A DNA stretch of 7,225 nt from an uncultured Alphaproteobacteria bacterium (GTDB taxonomy: Bacteria > Pseudomonadota > Alphaproteobacteria > GCA-2731375), in the NCBI GenBank assembly GCA_913049615.1, contig CAJWZI010000067.1, forward strand, positions 1-7,225. The letters are read 5' to 3'. Below, piece after piece: positions 1 to 6,570 of the stretch. The position numbers and the translations under genes were made by a program. The notes under the pieces were generated by a model that saw only the letters and a list, made by a program, of their open reading frames with translations, was not told where the DNA came from and ran no database searches. Positions within the stretch are counted from its first letter, which is position 1. Each line of letters opens with the position of its first letter.

Positions 1-87
1 AAATTCCTTAAGGTGGGGCACGATCTCGGTCTGGGCGAACCGTCGGGCCGTCTCCTTGATCATGCGTTGTTGTTCGTTCAGGGTCAT
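1..87 (-). CDS. Acyl-CoA dehydrogenase, N-terminal fragment cut by the window edge
   Basis: Only the first 29 codons are present; the gene continues beyond position 1. The translation begins MTLNEQQRMIKETARRFAQT and continues EIVPHLKEF. This is the classic opening of acyl-CoA dehydrogenases: a first helix of the form 'L.EEQ..I...AR.FA..E..P', which packs against the FAD-binding part in complete family members. These flavoenzymes oxidise acyl-CoA thioesters to 2-enoyl-CoA and pass electrons to electron-transfer flavoprotein. Substrate class cannot be judged from this fragment, and the catalytic glutamate lies outside the window. The start is the ATG at 87-85; no other ATG lies in frame between it and the preceding gene's stop, and the ribosome site ahead of it is weak. 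It lies 81 bases downstream of the DUF427 gene on the same strand, so it is probably the last visible member of the mutase operon. Assignment to the family is good despite the short length; orthology is unknown. Confidence 0.8.
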   Translation of the reverse strand, partial: MTLNEQQRMIKETARRFAQTEIVPHLKEF

Positions 88-109
88 GCTCTTGCCACGA
101 TTAATACGA

Positions 110-146
110 CGCCAAGCAGGACAATAAACATCATGGTAACTTGGCG
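110..146. repeat. Inverted repeat in the gap before the acyl-CoA dehydrogenase
   Basis: CGCCAAG at 110-116 is the exact reverse complement of CTTGGCG at 140-146, with 23 bases between the arms. It lies in the 81-base gap between the DUF427 stop and the dehydrogenase start. It could be an operator dyad, an mRNA hairpin, or chance. No convincing -35/-10 pair was found beside it. Confidence 0.3.
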
Positions 147-168
147 CCGGGCGATGATTTACCGGAGG

Positions 169-960
169 TTATTTAGGTGACCACTTGCTGACGGGTCGTT
201 CCGTTTTCACTCCGTCTATATGGATGGCGCCGACTTGCTCGTTGAAGAAACAAAAATATCCCTTGATCTGTGCCGCTTCGGGTGCCGGGTCGGGGTAGGA
301 CCAAACTAGATCTTTAAAAACTTCATTTCCCAACTTTACGTGCCAATAATTCGCTGTGCCCTTGTAAGGGCAGGACGTACTACGATCAGATGGCTGCAAA
401 AGATCCAGGTGCACATCGTCCTGAGGCAAATAATAACGGGTGGGTAGTCCTGTCTCGAACAGCAATCGCGCTTTATTGCTGTCTGCTACAACCTGATCTG
501 AAACCATGACTTGTACCGGACGGGAGCAATCCAAGATATCAAGTCGCACTTTTGGGTCACGAGGATGGACAAAGACTTCCTCGTCCTCTTCATACCAATG
601 GTCCATGCGGTCCCAATAGAATGCCAAATAATCCTTGATTTCCGCTACTTCCGGGTAGGGTTGATTATAGCTCCAAACGGCATTTTCTGCTTCATGATCA
701 CCCACTTTAACAGTCCAATAAGACGCATCGCCCTTGAAAGGGCAGTGGCTCGAATGGTCCGTGGCTATCAGCAAATCGCGGCGCACGTCGTCAATGGGAA
801 AATAATAGACGGGTAAATGTTTTGTCTCGCGTAGGTACTGGGCGCGAGTAGTATCTGCCACGACTTCGCCATTAAACATGACACGCAGGCGCTTAGGGCA
901 TGGCTCGAAATGCACGTCGTAATCCGGGTGTTGGTCGTATTTGGATGCCGGTTGGTTCAT
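169..960 (-). CDS. Tandem DUF427 (PF04248) two-domain protein
   Basis: The 263-residue protein consists of two copies of the DUF427 domain, at about residues 24-120 and 148-245. Each carries the family hallmarks: VVAD (33-36 and 157-160), YYxPxDDV (52-59 and 176-183), CPFKG/CPYKG (73-77 and 197-201), AxYWxVKxG (79-87 and 203-211) and WSYxxPxPE (96-104 and 220-228). The copies align without a gap at a constant offset of 124 residues, with about 43 of 94 positions identical by hand count. No signal peptide or membrane segment is visible, so it should be cytoplasmic. The biochemical role of DUF427 is not established; Pfam's nucleotidyltransferase-like name should not be taken as a function. The conserved Cys-Pro-aromatic-Lys-Gly and paired Asp residues look like a binding or catalytic site, which is inference. 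The start is the ATG 20 bases after the upstream SnoaL-like stop, with a GGGAAGAG purine stretch ahead. Its GC content (about 49%) is lower than that of its neighbours. Confidence 0.9.
   Translation of the reverse strand: MNQPASKYDQHPDYDVHFEPCPKRLRVMFNGEVVADTTRAQYLRETKHLPVYYFPIDDVRRDLLIATDHSSHCPFKGDASYWTVKVGDHEAENAVWSYNQPYPEVAEIKDYLAFYWDRMDHWYEEDEEVFVHPRDPKVRLDILDCSRPVQVMVSDQVVADSNKARLLFETGLPTRYYLPQDDVHLDLLQPSDRSTSCPYKGTANYWHVKLGNEVFKDLVWSYPDPAPEAAQIKGYFCFFNEQVGAIHIDGVKTERPVSKWSPK
238..891 (-). repeat. Internal duplication: two DUF427 units inside one gene
   Basis: Unit 1 (residues 24-117) is encoded by 891-610 and unit 2 (residues 148-241) by 519-238, exactly 372 bases apart. The protein copies are ungapped relative to each other. 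At DNA level only short stretches remain alike, for example CCCTTGTAAGGGCAG near 359 against CCCTTGAAAGGGCAG near 731. The duplication is therefore old rather than recent. Confidence 0.85.
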
Positions 961-980
961 GTTTGCTCTTCCCGTTAGTT

Positions 981-1463
981 CTATAATCGCCGCCGGGCCT
1001 GGCGTAGAATATCCCGATTACCGCGATGCCAGGTGACAGTCAGTTTGTAGTGCCGTACGCACCAGCCGCCGTTTATTGTTTTCTCGCCGGATCGCACCAT
1101 ATTGCAGGTGTAATATCCACCAACGGTATATTCAGGATCGCTACGGGCATTATCTAACCGATGGACGGCTTGGAGATAGGCGGTAAGTATTGCTGTATCT
1201 CCATTAATCTTGTGCACATGGTTCGCGGTGAGATGTTGCGTGGCGTCCAGCCCGGCGATGGTGCCCCGAATTGCATCAACCCAGGCGGCACGCCCTTTAA
1301 TGACTTGTCGTCCACCGAAGTCGCGGAAATCGGCTTCCAGATCCTCTGCAAAGCAAGTTGCGAGCAGATCCCAATCTCGGCTGTCGATGGCAGTGGCATA
1401 TGTGTAAAGAACACTGGAAATATCAGCGCGGTCCTTTAAATTTTGCACTGCGGGGTCTGTCAT
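981..1463 (-). CDS. SnoaL-like / NTF2-fold protein
   Basis: The 160-residue protein fits the SnoaL_4 group of the NTF2-like superfamily, small cone-shaped alpha+beta barrels that include scytalone dehydratase, ketosteroid isomerase and dioxygenase beta subunits. The opening pattern, with Y20, A23, D27, D30, W31, the following LLATCFAED (33-41) and the loop GGRQVIKGRAA (50-60), is typical. TQHLTANH (75-82) supplies H77 and H82, and YYTCNMVR (117-124) with GGWCVRHYKL (132-141) forms the last strands. D27 and H77 are where pocket residues sit in related dehydratases, so a small-molecule dehydratase or isomerase is possible, but the fold is used for many purposes and I assign no reaction. Length is normal for the family. 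The ATG at 1463 follows the mutase stop by 11 bases with GAGGA just upstream, so co-translation with the mutase is likely. The short basic C-terminal tail (ARRRL) is unremarkable. Confidence 0.85.
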   Translation of the reverse strand: MTDPAVQNLKDRADISSVLYTYATAIDSRDWDLLATCFAEDLEADFRDFGGRQVIKGRAAWVDAIRGTIAGLDATQHLTANHVHKINGDTAILTAYLQAVHRLDNARSDPEYTVGGYYTCNMVRSGEKTINGGWCVRHYKLTVTWHRGNRDILRQARRRL

Positions 1464-1474
1464 AGGTCCTCGCT

Positions 1475-3619
1475 TCAGGCGGCTTTCCCCGCCTTCTTCA
1501 ATAGGAAAAGGATGTCGGCGGCTGCCTCCGGGATATTGGTGCCTGGGCCAAAAATTGCCGAGACGCCCGCTTTATACAAGAAGTCATAATCCCGGGCTGG
1601 GATCACGCCGCCACAGACTACTAGAATGTCACTTCCGCCCTGGGACCCCAGAACTTTTAACAGTTCTGGCACCAGGGTTTTGTGTCCAGCGGCGTGGGTT
1701 GAGACGCCAATCACATGCACATCATTTTCTATTGCGCCAAGAGCGGCCTCCTCCGGTGTCTGAAACAGAGGTCCGATGTCGACGTCGAAGCCAATATCGG
1801 CGAAGGCAGTTGCGATTACTTTGGCGCCTCGGTCGTGTCCGTCTTGGCCCAATTTGGCTACCATCATTCGCGGCCGGCGGCCCGCAGACTCGGCGAAAGC
1901 CGCGACTTCCTTGACAATGGAGTCGAAACTCTCATCTCCATCGTATCCGGCGCCGTAGACACCCGAAATCGCCTTCACTTCTGCCTTATACCGGCCAAAG
2001 ACGCGTTCCAGGGTATCGGAGATTTCACCCACCGTAGCGCGGGTGCGAGCTGCATCTATGGATAGGGTTAGTAGGTTATTTTCTACCCGCGCACCATTTT
2101 CCAATGCGCTCAGGGCCGCCTGGGTTGCGACCTCATCGCGGCTGGCCCTGATGGCATTGATCCGTGCTACCTGGGCGTTACGCACAGCGGTATTATCTAT
2201 TTCGCGGACGTCGAATTCGTCGTCGTCGTCGGATTGATATTTATTGACGCCGACGATAACCTCTTCGCCTCTGTCAATCCGGACCTGTTTGCGGGCGGCT
2301 GAGGCTTCAATCTGCAATTTCGGCATGCCAGCTTCCACCGCCTTGGTCATGCCGCCTATTTTCTCTACTTCTTGGATGATATTCCAGGCGGCATCGGCCA
2401 GGCTGTTGGTCAGGCTTTCGATGTAATAGCTGCCTGCCAGGGGATCAACCACTTTGGCTACACCCGTTTCCTCAGCTAAAATCAATTGAGTGTTGCGCGC
2501 GATCTTGGCGGAAAATTCCGTGGGTAGGGCAATGGCCTCGTCAAAGGAATTAGTATGCAGGCTTTGCGTACCGCCCAATACGGCTGACATCGCCTCATAC
2601 GCCGTGCGAATGACGTTGTTGTAAGGGTCCTGTCCGGTCAGGGAGACACCGGATGTCTGGCAATGGGTGCGCAGCATTAGGGATTTGGGGTCTTTTGGAT
2701 CGAACTGGCGCACGATTCGGGTCCATAACAGGCGCGCTGCTCGCAGTTTGGCTATCTCCATGAAGAAGTTCATGCCTATGCAGAAAAAGAACGAGAGTCG
2801 GCCGGCGAATTTGTCGATATCCAGTCCGCTGTCCACTGCCGTGCGTACATATTCCAGACCGTCGGCCAGGGTAAAGGCCAACTCCTGTACACAAGTGGCA
2901 CCAGCCTCCTGCATGTGATAGCCCGAGATTGAGATGGAGTTGAATCTAGGCATCTCGGTTGCGGTATAGGCGATAATGTCCTTGACGATACGCATGGAGG
3001 GCGCTGGCGGGTAGATATAGGTGTTGCGCACCATAAACTCCTTCAGAATATCGTTCTGAATAGTGCCCGCCAGCGTGTCCGGGCTGACGCCCTGTTCCTC
3101 CGCTGCCACGATGTAGCAGGCCAAGGTGGGCAGAACCGCGCCGTTCATGGTCATGGAGACGCTCATCTTATTCAACGGGATGCCGTCAAACAGGATTTTC
3201 ATATCTTCGACACTGTCGATGGCGACGCCCGCTTTGCCTACGTCACCCACTACGCGGGGGTGCTCGCTGTCATAACCCCGGTGCGTCGCCAGATCGAAGG
3301 CTACGGAAAGGCCCGTCTGCCCTCCAGCCAGGGCCTTGCGATAATACTCGTTGGATTCCTCCGCCGTGGAAAACCCCGCATATTGCCGAATGGTCCAGGG
3401 CCGGTTGGCATACATTGTGGCCCGCACGCCGCGCAAGAAGGGTTCCATGCCGGGCAGGCTTCCGATATTTTCTAACCCCTCCAGATCCTCGGCCGTATAA
3501 ATAGGCTTGACGGCGATGCCTTCCGGCGTCTGCCAGGTCAGATCATCGGGCGCTTTGCCCCGCAGCTCCTTCGCAGCCAGTTCACGCCACTCTTTAAGGG
3601 TATGCGTACTATCGGCCAT
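1475..3619 (-). CDS. scpA: Methylmalonyl-CoA mutase (adenosylcobalamin-dependent, full-length catalytic chain)
   Basis: This 714-residue enzyme interconverts (R)-methylmalonyl-CoA and succinyl-CoA by radical rearrangement, usually in propionyl-CoA catabolism. The N-terminal substrate-binding TIM barrel spans about residues 20-540 and the cobalamin-binding domain about 583-714. By offset from the Propionibacterium enzyme, the key residues are Y80 (Y89, in RQYAGFST), R198 (R207), H235 (H244), K589 (K604), D593 (D608) and H595 (H610, the lower cobalt ligand in [10 protein letters not shown]). Tyr80 and Arg198 favour methylmalonyl-CoA; isobutyryl-CoA mutases have Phe and Gln at these positions. 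[15 protein letters not shown] (321-335) and [15 protein letters not shown] (348-362) are standard. The usual SxL cobalamin motif reads S640-T-H642, then GGVIP (670-674) and GPGT (691-694). Length matches the E. coli and human type in which one chain carries both domains. The start has AGGATGG seven bases upstream. It opens a likely four-gene operon; no MeaB-type chaperone, epimerase or second subunit is in the window. The symbol is by analogy; mutA or mcm are also used. Confidence 0.97.
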   Translation of the reverse strand: MADSTHTLKEWRELAAKELRGKAPDDLTWQTPEGIAVKPIYTAEDLEGLENIGSLPGMEPFLRGVRATMYANRPWTIRQYAGFSTAEESNEYYRKALAGGQTGLSVAFDLATHRGYDSEHPRVVGDVGKAGVAIDSVEDMKILFDGIPLNKMSVSMTMNGAVLPTLACYIVAAEEQGVSPDTLAGTIQNDILKEFMVRNTYIYPPAPSMRIVKDIIAYTATEMPRFNSISISGYHMQEAGATCVQELAFTLADGLEYVRTAVDSGLDIDKFAGRLSFFFCIGMNFFMEIAKLRAARLLWTRIVRQFDPKDPKSLMLRTHCQTSGVSLTGQDPYNNVIRTAYEAMSAVLGGTQSLHTNSFDEAIALPTEFSAKIARNTQLILAEETGVAKVVDPLAGSYYIESLTNSLADAAWNIIQEVEKIGGMTKAVEAGMPKLQIEASAARKQVRIDRGEEVIVGVNKYQSDDDDEFDVREIDNTAVRNAQVARINAIRASRDEVATQAALSALENGARVENNLLTLSIDAARTRATVGEISDTLERVFGRYKAEVKAISGVYGAGYDGDESFDSIVKEVAAFAESAGRRPRMMVAKLGQDGHDRGAKVIATAFADIGFDVDIGPLFQTPEEAALGAIENDVHVIGVSTHAAGHKTLVPELLKVLGSQGGSDILVVCGGVIPARDYDFLYKAGVSAIFGPGTNIPEAAADILFLLKKAGKAA

Positions 3620-3626
3620 GACAATA

Positions 3627-3633
3627 CCATCCT
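3627..3633 (-). promoter_or_regulatory. Ribosome binding site of the mutase
   Basis: AGGATGG on the minus strand lies seven bases before the ATG at 3619, an ideal distance. It supports this start over later in-frame ATG codons. Confidence 0.65.
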
Positions 3634-3650
3634 ATCGCTGTCTGGTCCGT

Positions 3651-3679
3651 ATATAACGCAGGGGCGCGCAGAAAGTCTA
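3651..3679 (-). promoter_or_regulatory. Candidate promoter P1 for the mutase operon
   Basis: On the minus strand, TAGACT (3679-3674; four of six bases match TTGACA) is followed after exactly 17 bases by TTATAT (3656-3651, a poor match to TATAAT). Transcription would start near 3644, giving a leader of about 25 bases that includes the ribosome site. Position and spacing are good but the hexamers are weak, so this is a guess. Confidence 0.3.
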
Positions 3680-3706
3680 ATTTCCGTCTTTTGTAGGCGG
3701 CCTTGG

Positions 3707-3712
3707 ATTATA
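3707..3712 (-). promoter_or_regulatory. Candidate promoter P2: perfect TATAAT hexamer
   Basis: The minus strand reads TATAAT at 3712-3707, a perfect -10 box within an A/T-rich patch (3705-3725). No TTGACA-like -35 lies at 16-18 bases, so it would need an activator or another element. A start near 3700 would give a leader of about 80 bases for the mutase. Confidence 0.25.
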
Positions 3713-3837
3713 TATCTTATTTTTGCCCCGGCATGATCATCATCCCCGACCTGTTGACCGGGACCTGCCCGCTAATTCACGAATATGGAGGACCCGTAGC
3801 AGGAAATTGGGGCCATAGGAACGGTTTTATTTCGTCT

Positions 3838-3863
3838 AAAAACCCGCCTATGATGCTAGGCAG
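3838..3863 (-). terminator. Terminator-like hairpin on the minus strand with no upstream gene
   Basis: Read on the minus strand, CTGCCTA (3863-3857) pairs with TAGGCGG (3850-3844) across a six-base loop. This gives seven pairs including one G-T wobble, then one G, then five T (3842-3838). That is the form of a short intrinsic terminator. It lies upstream of both mutase promoter candidates and no annotated minus-strand gene feeds into it. It may end a small RNA or leader, or block antisense transcription from the helicase gene. The stem is short, so strength is uncertain. Confidence 0.45.
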
Positions 3864-3993
3864 TGGAGGAGGCCAAGGACACAGCCCGCCACTAACGGCG
3901 ACGGTCCTCACATGCAGGGCCATGCGCTGGCCGTCAGTGAACGCCTGATAACTATGCCCGATGCAGTGGTCACGGACAAAATTAGCGTCACGG

Positions 3994-4014
3994 AACCTCC
4001 GGTAAAAGGAGGTT
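3994..4014 (+). repeat. Perfect 7-bp inverted repeat containing a GGAGG motif
   Basis: AACCTCC (3994-4000) and GGAGGTT (4008-4014) form a perfect stem with the seven-base loop GGTAAAA. It sits about 80 bases before the helicase start. The 3' arm contains a consensus ribosome-site core, but no usable start codon follows at normal distance. It could be an mRNA leader hairpin, an operator, or part of a transcript on the other strand, where it is equally stable. Confidence 0.4.
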
Positions 4015-4080
4015 AGGTCAGTTAGGGGACTTGCAATTCCGGGCCGCAAGACCGACTCTTTACACAGTACATCAGTGTCC

Positions 4081-4092
4081 AGAGGGTGAAGG
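4081..4092 (+). promoter_or_regulatory. Ribosome binding site and frame stop that fix the helicase start
   Basis: AGAGGG at 4081-4086 lies six bases before the ATG at 4093, a normal ribosome-site distance. An in-frame TGA at 4087-4089 rules out any start further upstream. Confidence 0.65.
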
Positions 4093-6567
4093 ATGAACGG
4101 CCGTGTAACCGCTGTTCTGGGGCCAACTAATACCGGCAAGACCCGTCTCGCTGTGGAGCGTATGCTCGGCCACCGCACGGGCATGATAGGCCTCCCCTTA
4201 CGCTTACTTGCACGAGAAATTTATGACCGCGTGGTGGAGCAAAAGGGTGTGGATGCTGCTGCCCTTGTCACAGGTGAAGAAAAAATCGTCCCCCGTCATC
4301 CCAATTATTTTGTCTGTACGGTGGAAGCCATGCCGCTGACCTGGCAGGCAGAATTTCTGGCTGTCGATGAAATCCAACTGTGTGCGGACCCGGAACGAGG
4401 TCACGTTTTCACTGACCGTCTGCTGCATGCGCGCGGTGAGCAGGAAACCATGTTCCTGGGTGCTGCCACTATGAAATCCATCATCCGAAGCTTGTTACCT
4501 GATGCGGAGTTTATTGAACGGCCCCGATTCTCAGCCCTGACATATGCGGGCGAAAAGAAGCTCTCTCGGCTACCCCGTCGTTCGGCCATCGTGGCCTTTT
4601 CTGCTAAGGATGTCTACGCCCTGGCAGAGTTGGTTCGCCGACAACGTGGTGGGGCTGCAGTGATTATGGGTGCCTTGAGCCCCCGTACCCGCAACGCGCA
4701 AGTGGCTCTTTATCAAGCGGGCGAAGTAGACTATCTGATCGCGACAGACGCTATCGGTATGGGTCTAAACATGGACGTGGATCATGTAGCCTTTGCCGAC
4801 TTGCGCAAATTCGATGGCGCCGGGTATCGGGACCTATACCCCAACGAACTGGGTCAGATCGCCGGCCGTGCGGGTCGGTATATTAACGACGGCACTTTCG
4901 GCACCACTGGAGCGGCCGGCCCTATTGGTGCTGAGATGGTGGAGTTGCTGGAAAATCACCGCTTTGCCCGCAACCGCCGCCTGCACTGGCGCAACAGCGA
5001 CCTGACTTTTCAGACCGCTAGTGCCCTGCTGGCCAGTCTAGGTCGCGCCGCTCCACGCAAGGATCTAAGCCTGATACGAGATTCTGATGATAGTCTGGCT
5101 CTGCAGGTTCTGATGGCCGATGGAGATATTCTGGACGCCGCCCACAGCCCCGCCATGGTGCGTCGCCTATGGGAGGTCTGTTGCATTCCCGATTTTGCTA
5201 AAACATTGCCAGAGGCACATCATCGCCTGTTAAACCGGGTCTTCCGATTCCTATCCACCGGAAACGGCAAAGTGCCGGCGGATTGGATTGGCCGGCACAT
5301 GAGCCGCCTAACCCGTACAGACGGCGACATCGATACTTTGGCTGGGCGTATCACCCATGTGCGCACTTGGACCTATATCTCCAACCAGCCGGACTGGCTG
5401 GACGATGCCCGGCACTGGCAGGAACAGACCCGGGCCGTCGAAGATGCTCTATCGGATGCCCTACACGCAGCCTTGACACAGCGGTTTGTGGACCGGCGCA
5501 CGGCAGTTTTGTATCGAAGCCTTAAGGAACGCCGGGACTTGTTAGCCGCAGTCACGGGCGACGGCGAGGTATTGGTCGAAGGGCAATATGTCGGCCGGTT
5601 GCAGGGCCTGAAGTATGAACCGGATTTGGCCGCGGACATGACCGGCGCGCGCACCCTGCGTTCTGCGGCAAACCGCGTTCTGGCCCAGGAAATCAGCCGG
5701 CGGGCCAACAAGCTGGCAACCGCCGTACGGGACGAAATCATCTGGCAAGACGATGATACTCTGTGGTGGGATGGCGCCCCCGTCGCACAATTGAGCCAAG
5801 GCACCAATTTGATGGAGCCGCGCGTGGCTCTATTGCCCTTTGACCATCTCGACGGTTCCCTGCGGGAGAGGGCGCGTCACCACCTGCAATTTTGGTTGCG
5901 GTCCCACATTGGGGCCCATTTGTCTCCTCTTAATAAGATGTTCAGTATTGAATTTGGGGGCTTAGCTCGGGGCATAATTTTTCAACTGCGGGAGGGATTG
6001 GGTATCGTGTCCCGGGCACAGGTCGCGGATATGGTTTCCGGCTTGAATAGCGTCGACCGGACAAAACTGTACCGCCTTGGCGTGCGACTGGGTTATCAGG
6101 ATGTTTACCTGCAGGCTCTTATGCGGCCGGCCCGGTTGCAGGTGCGCCACCGGCTTTGGCGGCTGAACCAACCTGTGGGAGAAGTGCCAGATTTGCCGGA
6201 GCCGGGCCGCGTTACCGTGGATCTAGTCAGCGGTGAAGGCGACAATCTGCTCGCCGCCTGCGGCTACCGGCCAGTGGGTGGTAAGGCGGTCCGGGTCGAT
6301 ATTCTAGATCGGCTTTCTGGTATGGCGCATCACGCAGGCAAATCCGGACCGTTCGTTGCTGGTCACGAAATGATGTCATTGCTGGGACTAGATCGCGCAG
6401 GACTGGATAAAGTTTTGACGGGACTAGGTTATGAAGGATCTGGCGAATTAGAACAGCGGCGCTATAAATTCCGCCATCCTCGGAAGATGGCAGTCAAAAA
6501 TTTGCGCCGCCATGATCCAGTATCGCCGGCTTTTTCGGATTTGCGGCAACTGCTTAAACGGAAATAG
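4093..6567 (+). CDS. Suv3-like superfamily 2 RNA helicase
   Basis: This 824-residue ATP-dependent helicase belongs to the group related to mitochondrial Suv3, which unwinds RNA for degradation. Motifs in order: Walker A GPTNTGKT (10-17), motif Ia region LPLRLLARE (34-42), DEIQ box (92-95), GAAT (123-126), GALSPRTR (193-200), motif V ATDAIGMGLN (217-226) and the arginine-finger motif QIAGRAGR (255-262). The two RecA-like domains end near residue 290. The rest carries the extension seen in alphaproteobacterial homologues: GEVLVEGQYVGRLQGLKYEPD (491-511), MEPRVALL (574-581), GLARGIIFQL (623-632), and VRVDILDRL (733-741) with EMMSLLGL (759-766). There is no zinc-binding cysteine cluster, signal peptide or membrane segment, so it is cytoplasmic. 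Homologues I recall are often longer, with a low-complexity basic tail; this one ends soon after that last domain with a short KRK. Its stop is three bases before the S4 gene, implying joint expression and a shared RNA or ribosome role. RNA as substrate is inferred from the family. Confidence 0.95.
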   Translation: MNGRVTAVLGPTNTGKTRLAVERMLGHRTGMIGLPLRLLAREIYDRVVEQKGVDAAALVTGEEKIVPRHPNYFVCTVEAMPLTWQAEFLAVDEIQLCADPERGHVFTDRLLHARGEQETMFLGAATMKSIIRSLLPDAEFIERPRFSALTYAGEKKLSRLPRRSAIVAFSAKDVYALAELVRRQRGGAAVIMGALSPRTRNAQVALYQAGEVDYLIATDAIGMGLNMDVDHVAFADLRKFDGAGYRDLYPNELGQIAGRAGRYINDGTFGTTGAAGPIGAEMVELLENHRFARNRRLHWRNSDLTFQTASALLASLGRAAPRKDLSLIRDSDDSLALQVLMADGDILDAAHSPAMVRRLWEVCCIPDFAKTLPEAHHRLLNRVFRFLSTGNGKVPADWIGRHMSRLTRTDGDIDTLAGRITHVRTWTYISNQPDWLDDARHWQEQTRAVEDALSDALHAALTQRFVDRRTAVLYRSLKERRDLLAAVTGDGEVLVEGQYVGRLQGLKYEPDLAADMTGARTLRSAANRVLAQEISRRANKLATAVRDEIIWQDDDTLWWDGAPVAQLSQGTNLMEPRVALLPFDHLDGSLRERARHHLQFWLRSHIGAHLSPLNKMFSIEFGGLARGIIFQLREGLGIVSRAQVADMVSGLNSVDRTKLYRLGVRLGYQDVYLQALMRPARLQVRHRLWRLNQPVGEVPDLPEPGRVTVDLVSGEGDNLLAACGYRPVGGKAVRVDILDRLSGMAHHAGKSGPFVAGHEMMSLLGLDRAGLDKVLTGLGYEGSGELEQRRYKFRHPRKMAVKNLRRHDPVSPAFSDLRQLLKRK

Positions 6568-6570
6568 ACC

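Larger units (their letters stand above)
3620..4092. other. Divergent intergenic region (473 bases) without a supported gene
   Basis: This separates the minus-strand mutase operon from the plus-strand helicase operon. Open frames crossing it (plus 3703-3948; minus 3777-4184) give proline/glycine-rich translations with no recognisable family, and the minus one begins antisense to the helicase P-loop. The region holds the two mutase promoter candidates, an 8-base palindrome ATGATCAT (3733-3740), a terminator-like hairpin on the minus strand (3838-3863), GGCCA/TGGCC (3918-3932), AACCTCC/GGAGGTT (3994-4014) and a 9-base-spaced double GTTAGG (4012-4026). I could not identify a clear promoter for the helicase. 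Confidence 0.7.

Noticed and set aside
2213..2235. Triplet run GTCGTCGTC as a possible variable microsatellite in the mutase gene.
   Set aside because: It encodes the acidic linker around residues 464-468, is only four or five units long, and a similar acidic stretch is common in the family.
3751..3770. CCGGGACCTGCC resembles the B12 box of cobalamin riboswitches, tempting beside a B12-dependent mutase.
   Set aside because: It is on the plus strand, pointing away from the mutase, lacks one base of the box, and the other conserved riboswitch segments are not found upstream of it.
3703..3948. Plus-strand open frame of 81 codons in the divergent gap.
   Set aside because: The translation is low in recognisable structure, no ribosome site precedes it, and it covers the mutase promoter candidates and the hairpin.
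4031..4096. Short frame from TTG whose TGA overlaps the helicase ATG, like a coupled leader peptide.
   Set aside because: The only strong GGAGG motif is about 18 bases from the TTG, too far, and no ATG or GTG is available.
3777..4184. Minus-strand open frame of 135 codons crossing the divergent gap.
   Set aside because: It begins antisense to the helicase P-loop, has no family resemblance, and contains the terminator-like hairpin.
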